Assembly: GCF_025244765.1 (NCBI RefSeq) | Contig: NZ_CP104209.1 | Span: 682,001 to 746,000, forward strand | Source of the DNA: Empedobacter stercoris | Lineage (GTDB): Bacteria; Bacteroidota; Bacteroidia; Flavobacteriales; Weeksellaceae | Reading direction: 5' to 3' | Length of the DNA: 64,000 nucleotides | Shown here: piece by piece, positions 26,283 to 34,824 of the stretch | Position numbering within the stretch: the stretch's first letter is position 1 | Layout: each line of letters starts with the position of its first letter | The notes under the pieces: generated by a model | Told to the model about the DNA's origin: nothing | Seen by the model: the letters and a program-made list of their open reading frames with translations, nothing else | The model's database searches: none | Translations under genes and position numbers: made by a program

Positions 26283-26284
26283 AA

Positions 26285-27226
26285 ATGCGAGTAGTCTTTA
26301 TGGGTACGCCCGAATTTGCGGCGACATCATTGAATGAAATCAATACAAATAGTCATCACGAAGTAGTTGGAGTTGTTACTGTTCCTGATAAACCATCTGG
26401 AAGAGGACAGAAAATGAATATTTCAGATGTTAAAAAATATGCGTTAGAACATAATCTACCTTTGGCTCAACCAGAAAAATTACGTGACGATGCATTCATC
26501 GAAACATTAAAAAGTTGGAACGCAGATGTTTTTGTTGTTGTTGCTTTTCGTATGTTACCACAAGTTGTATGGTCTATTCCTGCAAAAGGAACATTTAACC
26601 TACACGGATCGCTACTTCCTCAATACCGTGGAGCAGCTCCGATCAATTGGGCAGTAATGAATGGAGACAACGAAACTGGTGTAACCACTTTTCTGATTGA
26701 TGAAAAAATTGATACAGGAAATATCTTAATTTCTGATAAAGTCACAATTGAAGAAAATGATAATGTCGGAAAAATTCATGACGAATTGATGCATATTGGT
26801 GCTAAATTAGTAGTAAAAACATTAGATGGTTTAGAAAACGAATCGTTGAAACCTCATCCACAAGAAGAAACAATCGAATTAAAACACGCTCCTAAAATTT
26901 TTAAAGAAGATTGTAAAATTGATTGGAATCAATCAATCAATACTATTCATAATAAAATTAGAGGACTTTCTCCTTATCCATGTGCTTGGACAACTTTTGG
27001 CAATGGAGAAAACTATAAATCTTTAAAATTATATGGTGGTTTAAAAACTGATTTAGTTTTAGAGGCTGAAAATTTTCAATTAGTTCTACAAAAAAATAAT
27101 CTATATATTAAACTACCTCAGGGAGTTTACGAAATTTTAGAACTTCAACCCGAAGGAAAACGTCGAATGTCTGCCAAAGATTTTATCAACGGACATCAAA
27201 ACGAAGATACCTTATTCGTAAAATAA
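26285..27226 (+). CDS. fmt: Methionyl-tRNA formyltransferase
   Basis: A 313-residue protein of standard length. It opens VVFMGTPEFA. The formyl-folate catalytic residues N105 and H107 are in FNLHGSLLPQYRGAAPINWA. The C-terminal OB-like domain (about 205-313) binds tRNA. It formylates Met-tRNAi for translation initiation. It is 2 bases after recQ and probably co-transcribed, with a strong promoter for HU following. Confidence 0.97.
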   Translation: MRVVFMGTPEFAATSLNEINTNSHHEVVGVVTVPDKPSGRGQKMNISDVKKYALEHNLPLAQPEKLRDDAFIETLKSWNADVFVVVAFRMLPQVVWSIPAKGTFNLHGSLLPQYRGAAPINWAVMNGDNETGVTTFLIDEKIDTGNILISDKVTIEENDNVGKIHDELMHIGAKLVVKTLDGLENESLKPHPQEETIELKHAPKIFKEDCKIDWNQSINTIHNKIRGLSPYPCAWTTFGNGENYKSLKLYGGLKTDLVLEAENFQLVLQKNNLYIKLPQGVYEILELQPEGKRRMSAKDFINGHQNEDTLFVK

Positions 27227-27299
27227 GTACTTATTTACTGATTTTTGACACAAATTTGAAGAAAAGTGCAAAATTTATTGATTTTTTTAGCCTTGAAAC

Positions 27300-27329
27300 T
27301 TGCACAAATAAAGGGAAAGAGTATATTTG
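27300..27329 (+). promoter_or_regulatory. Promoter of the HU gene (TTG-19-TATATTTG)
   Basis: TTG at 27300-27302 and TATATTTG at 27322-27329 are 19 bases apart, the best full match to the Bacteroidota promoter consensus in the window. ATG 27359 follows 29 bases later, fitting a highly expressed gene. Confidence 0.8.
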
Positions 27330-27358
27330 TGTATAAATTAATTTAAAAAGTTACAACT

Positions 27359-27643
27359 ATGAACAAATCAGAACTTATTGATGCAATTGCAGCTGACGCT
27401 GGAATTTCTAAAGAAGCCGCTAAAAAAGCCCTAAACTCATTTACAGAAAATGTAACTAAAGCTTTAGCAAGTGGAGATAAAGTTGCTTTAGTAGGATTCG
27501 GGACTTTCTCTACGTCGGAGAGAGCTGCAAGAACAGGTATCAACCCACAAACTAAAAAAGAAATCAAAATTGCTGCTAAAACTGTAGCTAAATTTAAAGC
27601 TGGATCTGAATTATCAGGAGCAGTTGATGCAAAAAAGAAATAA
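27359..27643 (+). CDS. hup: HU-family nucleoid DNA-binding protein
   Basis: A 94-residue protein. It starts [22 protein letters not shown] and has [20 protein letters not shown], the beta-arm region that intercalates into DNA, and a lysine-rich tail (DAKKK). It compacts and bends chromosomal DNA. A canonical promoter and a strong terminator bracket it as a single-gene unit. Confidence 0.97.
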   Translation: MNKSELIDAIAADAGISKEAAKKALNSFTENVTKALASGDKVALVGFGTFSTSERAARTGINPQTKKEIKIAAKTVAKFKAGSELSGAVDAKKK

Positions 27644-27655
27644 TAATTTTCTGAT

Positions 27656-27687
27656 AAAAAAAATCCACTCATTGAGTGGATTTTTTT
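27656..27687. terminator. Bidirectional terminator between HU and the P4 phosphatase gene
   Basis: AAAAATCCACTC (27659-27670) pairs with GAGTGGATTTTT (27674-27685) over an ATT loop, with A and T runs outside. Confidence 0.92.
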
Positions 27688-27705
27688 ATTCTATTTTAAT
27701 AAATA

Positions 27706-28539
27706 TTAATGACTTGGCGTTTCTTTTGCTGCTTCGTAAATAATTGAATCTTTCTGTTCTTGGGTCAAATCATATTTATAATCAAAAATTGCAGATTCCC
27801 AATCTCCATAGCCAACATTAGGTAAAACAATAAATCTTTTTCCAAATTCAGCTTTCAAAGTCTCAACTGCTGCAGCTCTTTCATTTTCAGATTTATGATT
27901 ATCAAACAAATTAGAAAAATCTGTTAAACTATCTCCTAATAATAGAACAATATCAAAATCTTTTGCAATATTTTGACGACGAGTTTCTTTACTACTCTCT
28001 TTGCTTCTCAAAATCAAATTTTGAGGACTTTGTAACGGATAGTTGTATTTCATCAAATTAGCTAAAGTTCCTGGACGTTCTTCTTCGTATCTATTCGTGA
28101 TATAAAAAATCTGAACTCCCTTACTCGCTGCGTATTGAAAAAACTCTAAAGATCCTGCTAATGGAGTTGCAATCCCTTTTGAAGTCCAATTTGCCCACGT
28201 ATCTTGCGACCAAGTTTTACCTTGTTTCGCCATTTCTACTGCGTAATATGAATTATCTAAAAATGTTTCATCAATATCTGATACAATAGCGATGGGTTTT
28301 TCGCCTTTCGCTGCGATCGCTTCATCTAAACGCAATTTCGCAACGTTATAAGCTTGTTGACTTAAAGCCTGATACTCAGCTGCTCTTTGTTGAAAAAAAG
28401 CGGCATATATTTTACCATCAACTTGTAAACTATGATTTGTTGTTGTTTTCTGTTGCTCTTGTATAGCTACTTTCGGTGTTTGACAAGCTGTTAAACCAAA
28501 AAGCATTACACTTCCCAACATCAATTGTAAATGTTTCAT
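27706..28539 (-). CDS. Acid phosphatase / 5'-nucleotidase lipoprotein, class P4 (HAD)
   Basis: A 277-residue lipoprotein with the lipobox LTAC (Cys19). The HAD motif I is SDIDETFLDNS with D88 and D90, the ITNRYEE and LLGDSLTDFSN motifs follow, and the family's middle AARSTQ region is partly kept. Class C (e(P4)-type) members dephosphorylate nucleotides such as NMN on the outer surface, allowing nucleoside uptake. The gene has its own TAACTTTG box and shares the terminator with HU. Confidence 0.92.
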   Translation of the reverse strand: MKHLQLMLGSVMLFGLTACQTPKVAIQEQQKTTTNHSLQVDGKIYAAFFQQRAAEYQALSQQAYNVAKLRLDEAIAAKGEKPIAIVSDIDETFLDNSYYAVEMAKQGKTWSQDTWANWTSKGIATPLAGSLEFFQYAASKGVQIFYITNRYEEERPGTLANLMKYNYPLQSPQNLILRSKESSKETRRQNIAKDFDIVLLLGDSLTDFSNLFDNHKSENERAAAVETLKAEFGKRFIVLPNVGYGDWESAIFDYKYDLTQEQKDSIIYEAAKETPSH

Positions 28540-28558
28540 ATAAACTTATTCTTGCTTG

Positions 28559-28566
28559 CAAAGTTA
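28559..28566 (-). promoter_or_regulatory. Candidate -7 box (TAACTTTG) for the P4 phosphatase gene
   Basis: The minus strand reads TAACTTTG 20 bases before ATG 28539. Confidence 0.55.
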
Positions 28567-28593
28567 AGCATATATCTAATTTGTTAACTATAA

Positions 28594-29145
28594 TTAATGA
28601 ACGAATTTAACTGAATCAAGATTTGACTCGTATAAATATTGTTTCAAATGAATAACTTGTTGATGAATTTCTAATGTAATCTCCACAAAATCCATTTCAT
28701 TAAAATTTGAAAAATTGTGATCAAAAAAATAAATATTTCGAATGACATGCGCTTCAGGAAGAATCGTATTCTTAAGTAAAATATCATTTGTTCCCATGTT
28801 CAATTCTCCATAAAAAGTTACGTCTGCCTTTATTTTTTCTTGTAAAGTAGAAGAAAAATAAGTCGCTTCTTTCAAATTAATTCGAATTGTTTTATGGGTA
28901 TGATTTTCTATAGAAATCAATAATTCTAACGTTTTCTCTTTTTTTGTAATCGAAGAAATTACAAAATTATAAGGCAACGCATTGTGTTCAAAATTCTCCT
29001 TCTTTTCGTTTGATTTATCAATTGCAATAAACGATACTTTTGGTTCTTCTATTTCAATATTTTTGACTACTGTTTTCTTAGAATTCATTTTTTTGTAAAG
29101 CACTAAAATAATTAAAATAAGAACAAATAAAATTAAATATTTCAT
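28594..29145 (-). CDS. Membrane-anchored protein of unknown function
   Basis: A 183-residue protein with a very hydrophobic N-terminus (MKYLILFVLILIILVLY) followed by Lys residues, so a single inner-membrane anchor with the body in the cytoplasm or periplasm. The body is beta-rich (TLELLISIENHTHKTIRINL) and has no motif I recognise. Its TAACTTTG box ends only 4 bases before ATG, implying a nearly leaderless message. Confidence 0.65.
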   Translation of the reverse strand: MKYLILFVLILIILVLYKKMNSKKTVVKNIEIEEPKVSFIAIDKSNEKKENFEHNALPYNFVISSITKKEKTLELLISIENHTHKTIRINLKEATYFSSTLQEKIKADVTFYGELNMGTNDILLKNTILPEAHVIRNIYFFDHNFSNFNEMDFVEITLEIHQQVIHLKQYLYESNLDSVKFVH

Positions 29146-29149
29146 TTTA

Positions 29150-29157
29150 CAAAGTTA
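29150..29157 (-). promoter_or_regulatory. Candidate -7 box (TAACTTTG) directly before a start codon
   Basis: The box ends 4 bases from ATG 29145, so transcription would begin at or within a few bases of the start codon. Confidence 0.5.
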
Positions 29158-29191
29158 ACTATTATTGCATTCTTTACAGAAATGTGTTCAC

Positions 29192-29221
29192 AAAAAAAGT
29201 AAGTGATTAAACTTACTTTTT
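29192..29221. terminator. Terminator after the acetyltransferase gene
   Basis: AAAAAGTAAGT (29194-29204) pairs with ACTTACTTTTT (29211-29221) over a 6-base loop. Confidence 0.85.
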
Positions 29222-29242
29222 ATCTGATAAATTATTGTGATA

Positions 29243-29806
29243 TTAAACAGATTTGTACTGCATATGTTCATGATTTTCATTCATCAACATTTTTTCGCCA
29301 ACGACAACAAAACCTTTTCTTTCATACAACTTTTTAGCATTCGGATTGGTAAAATCAACCAATAAGCCTAACGTTTGTTTTCGATGATGAACAATTTCTT
29401 CAATCAAATAATCTAATATTTTAGAACCAATTCCTTTCCCTCTAAAATCTTCAGAAACAGCAATTGTATCTATATAAATTTCTCCAGCTTGCGTTTCATC
29501 TTGAGGTTGTATAGTTTGATTATAATTAGTTTTTAAAAAATCTAAAACGGGTTTTCTTAAATCATTTAATTTTCCTCCATCATAAAAAGTTGTTGTACCA
29601 GCAAATTGATTTTCATATTCAATTACAACTGTATTTTGATAACTGTATTGATTATTCTCTTGTTCGATTAATTTTTTTAAGAATAAAATTCCTTCTTCGT
29701 AGTCAGTTTTTCCAATAAAATCAAACACAATTTTATCCATTGCTAACATCATCAATTTTGCGATAGATGCAGCATCTTCTTTTGTTGCTTCTCTAAAATT
29801 TAACAT
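29243..29806 (-). CDS. GNAT-family N-acetyltransferase
   Basis: A 187-residue protein with GNAT motif A in IAVSEDFRGKGIGSKILDYL and motif B in NPNAKKLYERKGFVVVGE. It transfers an acetyl group from acetyl-CoA to an unknown amine. The start codon directly follows the T-run of the preceding terminator (29807-29836), with no room for a promoter, so expression may depend on read-through from the lipoprotein gene upstream. Confidence 0.88.
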   Translation of the reverse strand: MLNFREATKEDAASIAKLMMLAMDKIVFDFIGKTDYEEGILFLKKLIEQENNQYSYQNTVVIEYENQFAGTTTFYDGGKLNDLRKPVLDFLKTNYNQTIQPQDETQAGEIYIDTIAVSEDFRGKGIGSKILDYLIEEIVHHRKQTLGLLVDFTNPNAKKLYERKGFVVVGEKMLMNENHEHMQYKSV

Positions 29807-29836
29807 AAAAAATAGCCTTGAGATTTCTCAAGGCTA
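29807..29836 (-). terminator. Terminator touching the acetyltransferase start codon
   Basis: TAGCCTTGAGA (29813-29823) pairs with TCTCAAGGCTA (29826-29836), and on the minus strand six U follow, then ATG 29806. It ends the LEA-like lipoprotein transcript and may attenuate the acetyltransferase gene. Confidence 0.85.
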
Positions 29837-29859
29837 AGTTAACAATAATAATATTGATA

Positions 29860-30387
29860 TTATTTTGCTTTCAATTTTTCTAAGGTATTGTTATACCCTT
29901 CTTTCGCTTTTTCTCCAGCTTCTTTTGCTTCCGCTTTTACATCTTTTGCCGCTGCATTAATGTCTGCTTTAGCATCTTTCGCTGCAGTATTGATGTCTTC
30001 TTTTGCTTTAGTTGCTTTTTCATCAACTTTATCTACTGCATTATTTACACCAGCTTTTACGTCTTGTGCAGCGTCTTTCACTGCTTCTTTAGTATTTTCC
30101 CAAGCTGTATTAGCATCATCATACGCTTTCTGAGCTGCTTCCTCTGCCGCTTTATCACCTTTAGCTTTCGCTTCATCTAATTTAGCTTTCGCCTCATCCA
30201 ATCTAGCTTTCGCTTCCGTTTCAGAAACTGTTGTAGTCGTTGTAGTTGTTTCCGTAATAATTGCAGTCGAGTCGTTTGCTAAAGAATCTACCGTAACATT
30301 AGTTTCAGTCGTTTTAGCTGTTTCTTGTTTACAAGATGTAGCAAAAGATAATGATGCGACTGCTACTAATACAAATAATTTTTTCAT
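29860..30387 (-). CDS. LEA-like, Ala/Lys-rich helical lipoprotein
   Basis: A 175-residue protein with lipobox ATSC (Cys19). A Thr-rich linker is followed by about 120 residues of low-complexity Ala, Lys, Glu and Asp in 11-residue-like periods (LDEAKAKLDEAKAKGDKA, and DAKADINAAAKDVKAEAKEA). This resembles late-embryogenesis-abundant and YtxH-type stress proteins, which form amphipathic helices or coiled coils. It should be anchored in a membrane by lipid. The role, perhaps stress or envelope spacing, is inferred. Confidence 0.8.
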   Translation of the reverse strand: MKKLFVLVAVASLSFATSCKQETAKTTETNVTVDSLANDSTAIITETTTTTTTVSETEAKARLDEAKAKLDEAKAKGDKAAEEAAQKAYDDANTAWENTKEAVKDAAQDVKAGVNNAVDKVDEKATKAKEDINTAAKDAKADINAAAKDVKAEAKEAGEKAKEGYNNTLEKLKAK

Positions 30388-30494
30388 AGTTGTTTATTTA
30401 ATTGTTTTTTAATAATGTAAAACCTAACAATTTTAATACCAATTTTATTTGAAATACAAGAGGTTTTACTATATAAACGAAAAAAATATTTTCA

Positions 30495-31322
30495 TTATTG
30501 TGTGTTTGAAGCTTTTAACATGCGATCATTTCCTGAAATATCTTTATAAATAGTTACAAATTCATAATTTTTCTCAAAAAGTTGTTTTGTTTCTTGTCCT
30601 AAATATTGATTAATTTCACAATAAATTGTTCCATTTTGATTCAGATGATTCTCTGCAAAAACAAGCACACGTTCATAAAAAATAAGGGCATTTTCATTTT
30701 CGACAAAAAGAGCCAAATGAGGTTCGAAATTTAATACATTTTGATGCATTTCTTCTTTCTCTAAATTTCTGATATAAGGAGGATTAGAAACAATAACATC
30801 AAATTTTTGATTTAACTGAATATCTTCGAGAAGATTTTGTTGATAAAAATCAATTTTAACATTCAAATTTTGGGCATTCGATTGAGCTACTTCTAAAGCT
30901 TTTTCAGAAATATCAATAGCCGAAACATTTGAGTTCGGAAATAATTTGGCCAAAGAAATAGGTATACAACCACTTCCAGTTCCTAAATCAATCAGTGATA
31001 ATTCAGTTTCAGGATTATAATCATTTCGAATCAATTCGATTAATTCTTCCGTCTCTGGACGCGGAATTAATGTATTTTCATTGACGATAAAAAAATCATT
31101 ATAAAAAAAAGCTTTTCCTGTAATATGTTGTACGGGTTTTCCTTTTTTTAATTGCTTAATATCTGATGAAATTTCTGATGTATAATCGATTTCATTAGAA
31201 GGAATAAATTGAATATCAAATTTATCTTCTAAATAAATTAAAAAAACACCTTCAATTTCATCTTGATCATAAATAGATTCTAATTCTGAAATAAAAAGTT
31301 GCTTTAACTCAGCTAAAGTCAT
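30495..31322 (-). CDS. prmC: Release factor glutamine methyltransferase PrmC
   Basis: A 275-residue protein. The SAM-binding motif DLGTGSGCIPISLAKLFP and the substrate motif VSNPPYIRN are both present, with the family's N-terminal helical domain (residues 1-80). It methylates the Gln of the GGQ motif in peptide release factors RF1 and RF2. It stands alone between the LEA-like gene and the MFS terminator. Confidence 0.95.
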   Translation of the reverse strand: MTLAELKQLFISELESIYDQDEIEGVFLIYLEDKFDIQFIPSNEIDYTSEISSDIKQLKKGKPVQHITGKAFFYNDFFIVNENTLIPRPETEELIELIRNDYNPETELSLIDLGTGSGCIPISLAKLFPNSNVSAIDISEKALEVAQSNAQNLNVKIDFYQQNLLEDIQLNQKFDVIVSNPPYIRNLEKEEMHQNVLNFEPHLALFVENENALIFYERVLVFAENHLNQNGTIYCEINQYLGQETKQLFEKNYEFVTIYKDISGNDRMLKASNTQ

Positions 31323-31461
31323 TCTATTAAATTTTTGTAAAGTTAAATTTTATTACGTGATAATGCACGATTGTTGTAAGACAAAACACAACAATACAAT
31401 GTATCTATTTAAAAATTAACAAATTAGTTGACAATAAAATCATACAACAGAAATCATTAAA

Positions 31462-31501
31462 AACTAAAAATGCTTCAAGAAATCTTGAAGCATTTTTAGT
31501 T
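31462..31501. terminator. Terminator after the MFS/porin operon
   Basis: A 19-base-pair perfect stem (31462-31480 with 31483-31501, ends AACTAAAAA and TTTTTAGTT) with an AA turn. It is symmetrical. Confidence 0.85.
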
Positions 31502-31523
31502 GTAATCAATGAATTATAAAGAA

Positions 31524-32906
31524 TTAATTATCTTCAGTCAAATCTGTTTTATATGTTTCTGGAATTGTGAAATAATTCACTAAAATCGCAATAAATATTA
31601 AAACTAAAGGATATACAAGACCAATATATGGTGACATTGCTGCCGAAACGATAATGGTACTTTTGATTAATTCCGTCACAAAGGTTGTTGCACCTCCAAT
31701 AAATCCATTCCCCATATTTTGAGCAAATCCCATACTTGTATAGCGAATTTTAGTAGGGAAAATTTCTAACATAAATGCACCAAGTGGTCCGTATGTCGCT
31801 GCTCCAGCAATAGAAGTAATTAAACTTACTACAATAATCCCGACTACAGCTAAATTCGAAATATCATGAATTTCTTTTAATCCATCTGGATTTCCTAATT
31901 GCATGTATAAAAAGAATGACAATGGAATCAAAATAAAACTACTAATCATACCACCTAACATAACAGGCTTACGACCAATTTTATCACTCAACGCTCCGAA
32001 CCATTGATAGAAAAATGAACTAAATAAAGTAGAACATAAAACTACGATTAGAACAGTCTCGTATGGTAAATTAACTGCTCTTTGTAAAAAGAATAATGTT
32101 ACGAATAACGTTGTTTGCATAATTGTACTTTGTGCTGCATTTCCACCAAAAATAGCTTTTAGCATCAATTTTACGTTTCCTGGTGTTGTAAAAGCATCTT
32201 TAATTGGAGTCTTAGATGTTTTTCCTTCTTTTTTCAATTGCTCGAAAATTGGACTTTCATGTAAACGTTGACGAATAAAATAACTTAAAATAACTAATAT
32301 TCCACTAAATAAAAATGGAATTCTCCATCCGAAGCTGCTAAATGCTTCTTCTGATAAAACAGACTGAGTTAAGAAAACAACTGTTAAACATAACAATAAT
32401 CCGATAGGAACTGTTGCTTGAATAAACCCTGTGTAAAACCCTCTTTTCTCTGCTGGAGCATGCTCAGCCACATAAATTACCGCACCTGCATATTCTCCAC
32501 TAATTGCAAGTCCTTGCATGATGCGGCAAACCAATAATAAAACTGGAGCTAACCAACCAACATCCTCAAAAGTTGGAATACAACCTATTAAAAATGTAGC
32601 TGCTCCCATCATAATTAAAGAAACTAGGAATGAATATTTTCTACCAATACGATCACCAATACTTCCAAAAATTAAAGATCCAATTGGTCTAAACATAAAA
32701 GACGAAACAACAACTGCAAGTGTTTCTAAGAAATGTGACGAACCGTCATTCGGAAATAATTGTGTCGAAAGTACACTTGCTAAGATGATTGCTAAGAACA
32801 TATCGTACCATTCAATCAATGTTCCGACTGATGATGCTAAAATAATTTGGAAAATATTATCCTTCTTCGCTTCTGTTTGCGAAGTATTTAAAGTGCTTGT
32901 ACTCAT
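31524..32906 (-). CDS. MFS transporter, metabolite:H+ symporter (MHS) type
   Basis: A 460-residue protein with about 12 membrane segments. The sequence GTLIEWYDMFLAI in the first helix, GSIGDRIGRKYSFL after helix 2, and RIMQGLAISGEYAGAV are typical of the MHS group (proline/betaine, alpha-ketoglutarate and citrate carriers). A C-terminal repeat has GALSDKIGRKPVM. It imports a metabolite with protons. The porin gene lies directly upstream in the same operon (15 bases apart) and probably passes the same substrate through the outer membrane. Confidence 0.9.
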   Translation of the reverse strand: MSTSTLNTSQTEAKKDNIFQIILASSVGTLIEWYDMFLAIILASVLSTQLFPNDGSSHFLETLAVVVSSFMFRPIGSLIFGSIGDRIGRKYSFLVSLIMMGAATFLIGCIPTFEDVGWLAPVLLLVCRIMQGLAISGEYAGAVIYVAEHAPAEKRGFYTGFIQATVPIGLLLCLTVVFLTQSVLSEEAFSSFGWRIPFLFSGILVILSYFIRQRLHESPIFEQLKKEGKTSKTPIKDAFTTPGNVKLMLKAIFGGNAAQSTIMQTTLFVTLFFLQRAVNLPYETVLIVVLCSTLFSSFFYQWFGALSDKIGRKPVMLGGMISSFILIPLSFFLYMQLGNPDGLKEIHDISNLAVVGIIVVSLITSIAGAATYGPLGAFMLEIFPTKIRYTSMGFAQNMGNGFIGGATTFVTELIKSTIIVSAAMSPYIGLVYPLVLIFIAILVNYFTIPETYKTDLTEDN

Positions 32907-32920
32907 TTTTTGTGTGATTT

Positions 32921-34243
32921 TTAGAAGTTAAATAATGTCGTTAATTGAAATCTGTTGTTATTTGCTAAATATTTATTCTCAGTTCCTGTTCCTTTTATGG
33001 TCGCATCAGCCCATTGAGCCGTACTACGATCATACTCTAATCTAAATTTTAATGCTTTGCTTAATGTAAAATCTAAACGAGGAACTACTTTATACAAATA
33101 ATTAACTGTTCGTGTTCCTGGAGTAGCAGAAATAGCTCCCCAATTGGTTGTTACACCATAAGAAGTTGCACTTGCATCTTCTACTGGATTTTTAACTCCA
33201 TTATTTCTGACATATCCTGCAAATAATCCGAACGAAAACTTACCTGTGGAATTTTGTTGCAAATCAATCCACATACTGTGTGTATTCATCGGTTTATATG
33301 TTTCAACTTCTAAAGGACTTTTTTGATACCCTACAATTCCTCCTAATTGCACAAATGATGATGCGTCTTGCATCAAATATCCTGCAACAGTGACTTGAAG
33401 CGGTTTTGTATTTAATTTTGAATAAGCCATGAACGAAACATTTTCTACTCGTTCACTTGATTTTATCGGTGGATTACCCGAAGATAGTTTTGGTTTTAAA
33501 TTCTCATACTGAGCACCAACTCCTGCTGTAAAAACTGGAGATTTATACTGCAATTGTAAATGAGCAGCTGGCATTCCACTGTTTCTAAAAGGTTCTGTGT
33601 TCGGTGTAAAATCGCGTTGAGAATGTAAAGCAGCGATCACTTTAAATTTATCTGTTACCTTATGGGTTAATCGCACTTGTGGATTTCTATTCAATGCATA
33701 AACAGGAGCGCCAGTTCCATAATTAACAACATTTGGCAAAGCTTCTAAAACAACAAACGGATGCCAATATTGACCAATCCCTAATTGCGTTTTCTCCCAA
33801 TCTAACATCACGTAGGCGTGACGTAAACGAAATTCATTAATTCCTCCTTCTGTTGCACCAAAAAATTCTCCTTCTAAAATACCCGAAGTTTTAGCACCAA
33901 GTAGTTCTGGTCCTTTTAAATTAACACCCGCTCTCGAAACAATTGATAGCATATGAAATTTTGATGCATCATTAATATCTGCACCATTCACATCTAATAA
34001 TCGATCTTTTGGATAAAGAGGAACCAAGACCTCTCCTGCTCCGATCATTTGACGTGTATCCATAAAAATATCATTCCTGATAAATCCATAAAATTGAACA
34101 TCAACTTTATCTTTGTTTTCTTGGGGTTGTATTACCTCAACTTTTTCTACAACTATAGTGTCATTTATACGCTGTTGAGCAACGACATAGGAATAGCAGC
34201 AAAACAAGGCAATGGAAGCCAATTTTGTTAAATTTTTACTCAT
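32921..34243 (-). CDS. DcaP-like outer membrane porin
   Basis: A 440-residue protein with a signal peptide (KLASIALFCCYSYVVAQ). After a short helical segment come many short beta-strands, with VQFYGFIRNDIFMDTRQ, LGIGQYWHPF and a C-terminal strand LTTLFNF that fits barrel assembly. The organisation resembles DcaP-like porins for dicarboxylates and other small acids. It is the first gene of the operon with the MHS transporter. Substrate is not decided. Confidence 0.75.
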   Translation of the reverse strand: MSKNLTKLASIALFCCYSYVVAQQRINDTIVVEKVEVIQPQENKDKVDVQFYGFIRNDIFMDTRQMIGAGEVLVPLYPKDRLLDVNGADINDASKFHMLSIVSRAGVNLKGPELLGAKTSGILEGEFFGATEGGINEFRLRHAYVMLDWEKTQLGIGQYWHPFVVLEALPNVVNYGTGAPVYALNRNPQVRLTHKVTDKFKVIAALHSQRDFTPNTEPFRNSGMPAAHLQLQYKSPVFTAGVGAQYENLKPKLSSGNPPIKSSERVENVSFMAYSKLNTKPLQVTVAGYLMQDASSFVQLGGIVGYQKSPLEVETYKPMNTHSMWIDLQQNSTGKFSFGLFAGYVRNNGVKNPVEDASATSYGVTTNWGAISATPGTRTVNYLYKVVPRLDFTLSKALKFRLEYDRSTAQWADATIKGTGTENKYLANNNRFQLTTLFNF

Positions 34244-34824
34244 TTTTTTGTGATAATTTGAGCGACTAAAATAACAAAAAGAAAAAAACTAACAAATGTT
34301 CGTTATTCATTTTTGAATAAAAGTTATTAACATTATCAAATTGACGATTTGCAAATAGTTTTTTTGAGAATTAGGTATTTTTGAAAATAAATAAGAAAGA
34401 ATTTTTATGAAAATCACATTTTAAATAGTGTATTAATTACACCTTTGCTGAAATTCTACTTCAAGATTTTTATAAAAAATCGAGAGAAGAATAGGTATTT
34501 CAACAAATGAGGAGAAATTTTTCTTCTCTCGTAGTTTTAGTTTTAAAAATGTATGCAAATTTATTAAATAGAGAATATTGTACACTAAAAACCAATAATA
34601 AGCTTATGTTAAATCATAAACAAAAGTTTATTTGTTAATTTTATTCAAAGTAACTTAACTTAAACATAACTTTTTTGAATAAAAATTCATTCTGATTTAT
34701 TAAATCATATAATTATTTATCAAATTCGGAATTAGATGGTAAACGATTATTCAGTTGAGGTGAATTTTTTAAGATTTTTTTTAGAAATTTATTAAATGTT
34801 GGGGCTATTTTTGCTTTGCAAATT
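34244..34824. other. 580-base AT-rich intergenic region with one long-loop hairpin
   Basis: No reading frame is convincing here. A TATTTTTG box is on the plus strand at 34376-34383. About 100 bases downstream, CGAGAGAAGAA (34481-34491) and TTCTTCTCTCG (34521-34531) form a perfect 11-base-pair hairpin with a 29-base loop, without a clear T-run. An untranslated RNA or regulatory sites for the divergent genes are possible. Confidence 0.4.
34806..34813 (+). promoter_or_regulatory. Candidate -7 box (TATTTTTG) for the two-domain acetyltransferase
   Basis: The box ends 11 bases before ATG 34825, and it rules out the longer TTG start at 34816 as a usual translation start. Confidence 0.45.

Noticed and set aside
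29888-30133. Plus-strand Ser/Ala-rich frame inside the LEA-like gene
   Set aside because: It is the reverse reading of a repetitive Ala/Lys coding sequence, with no promoter or start context of its own.
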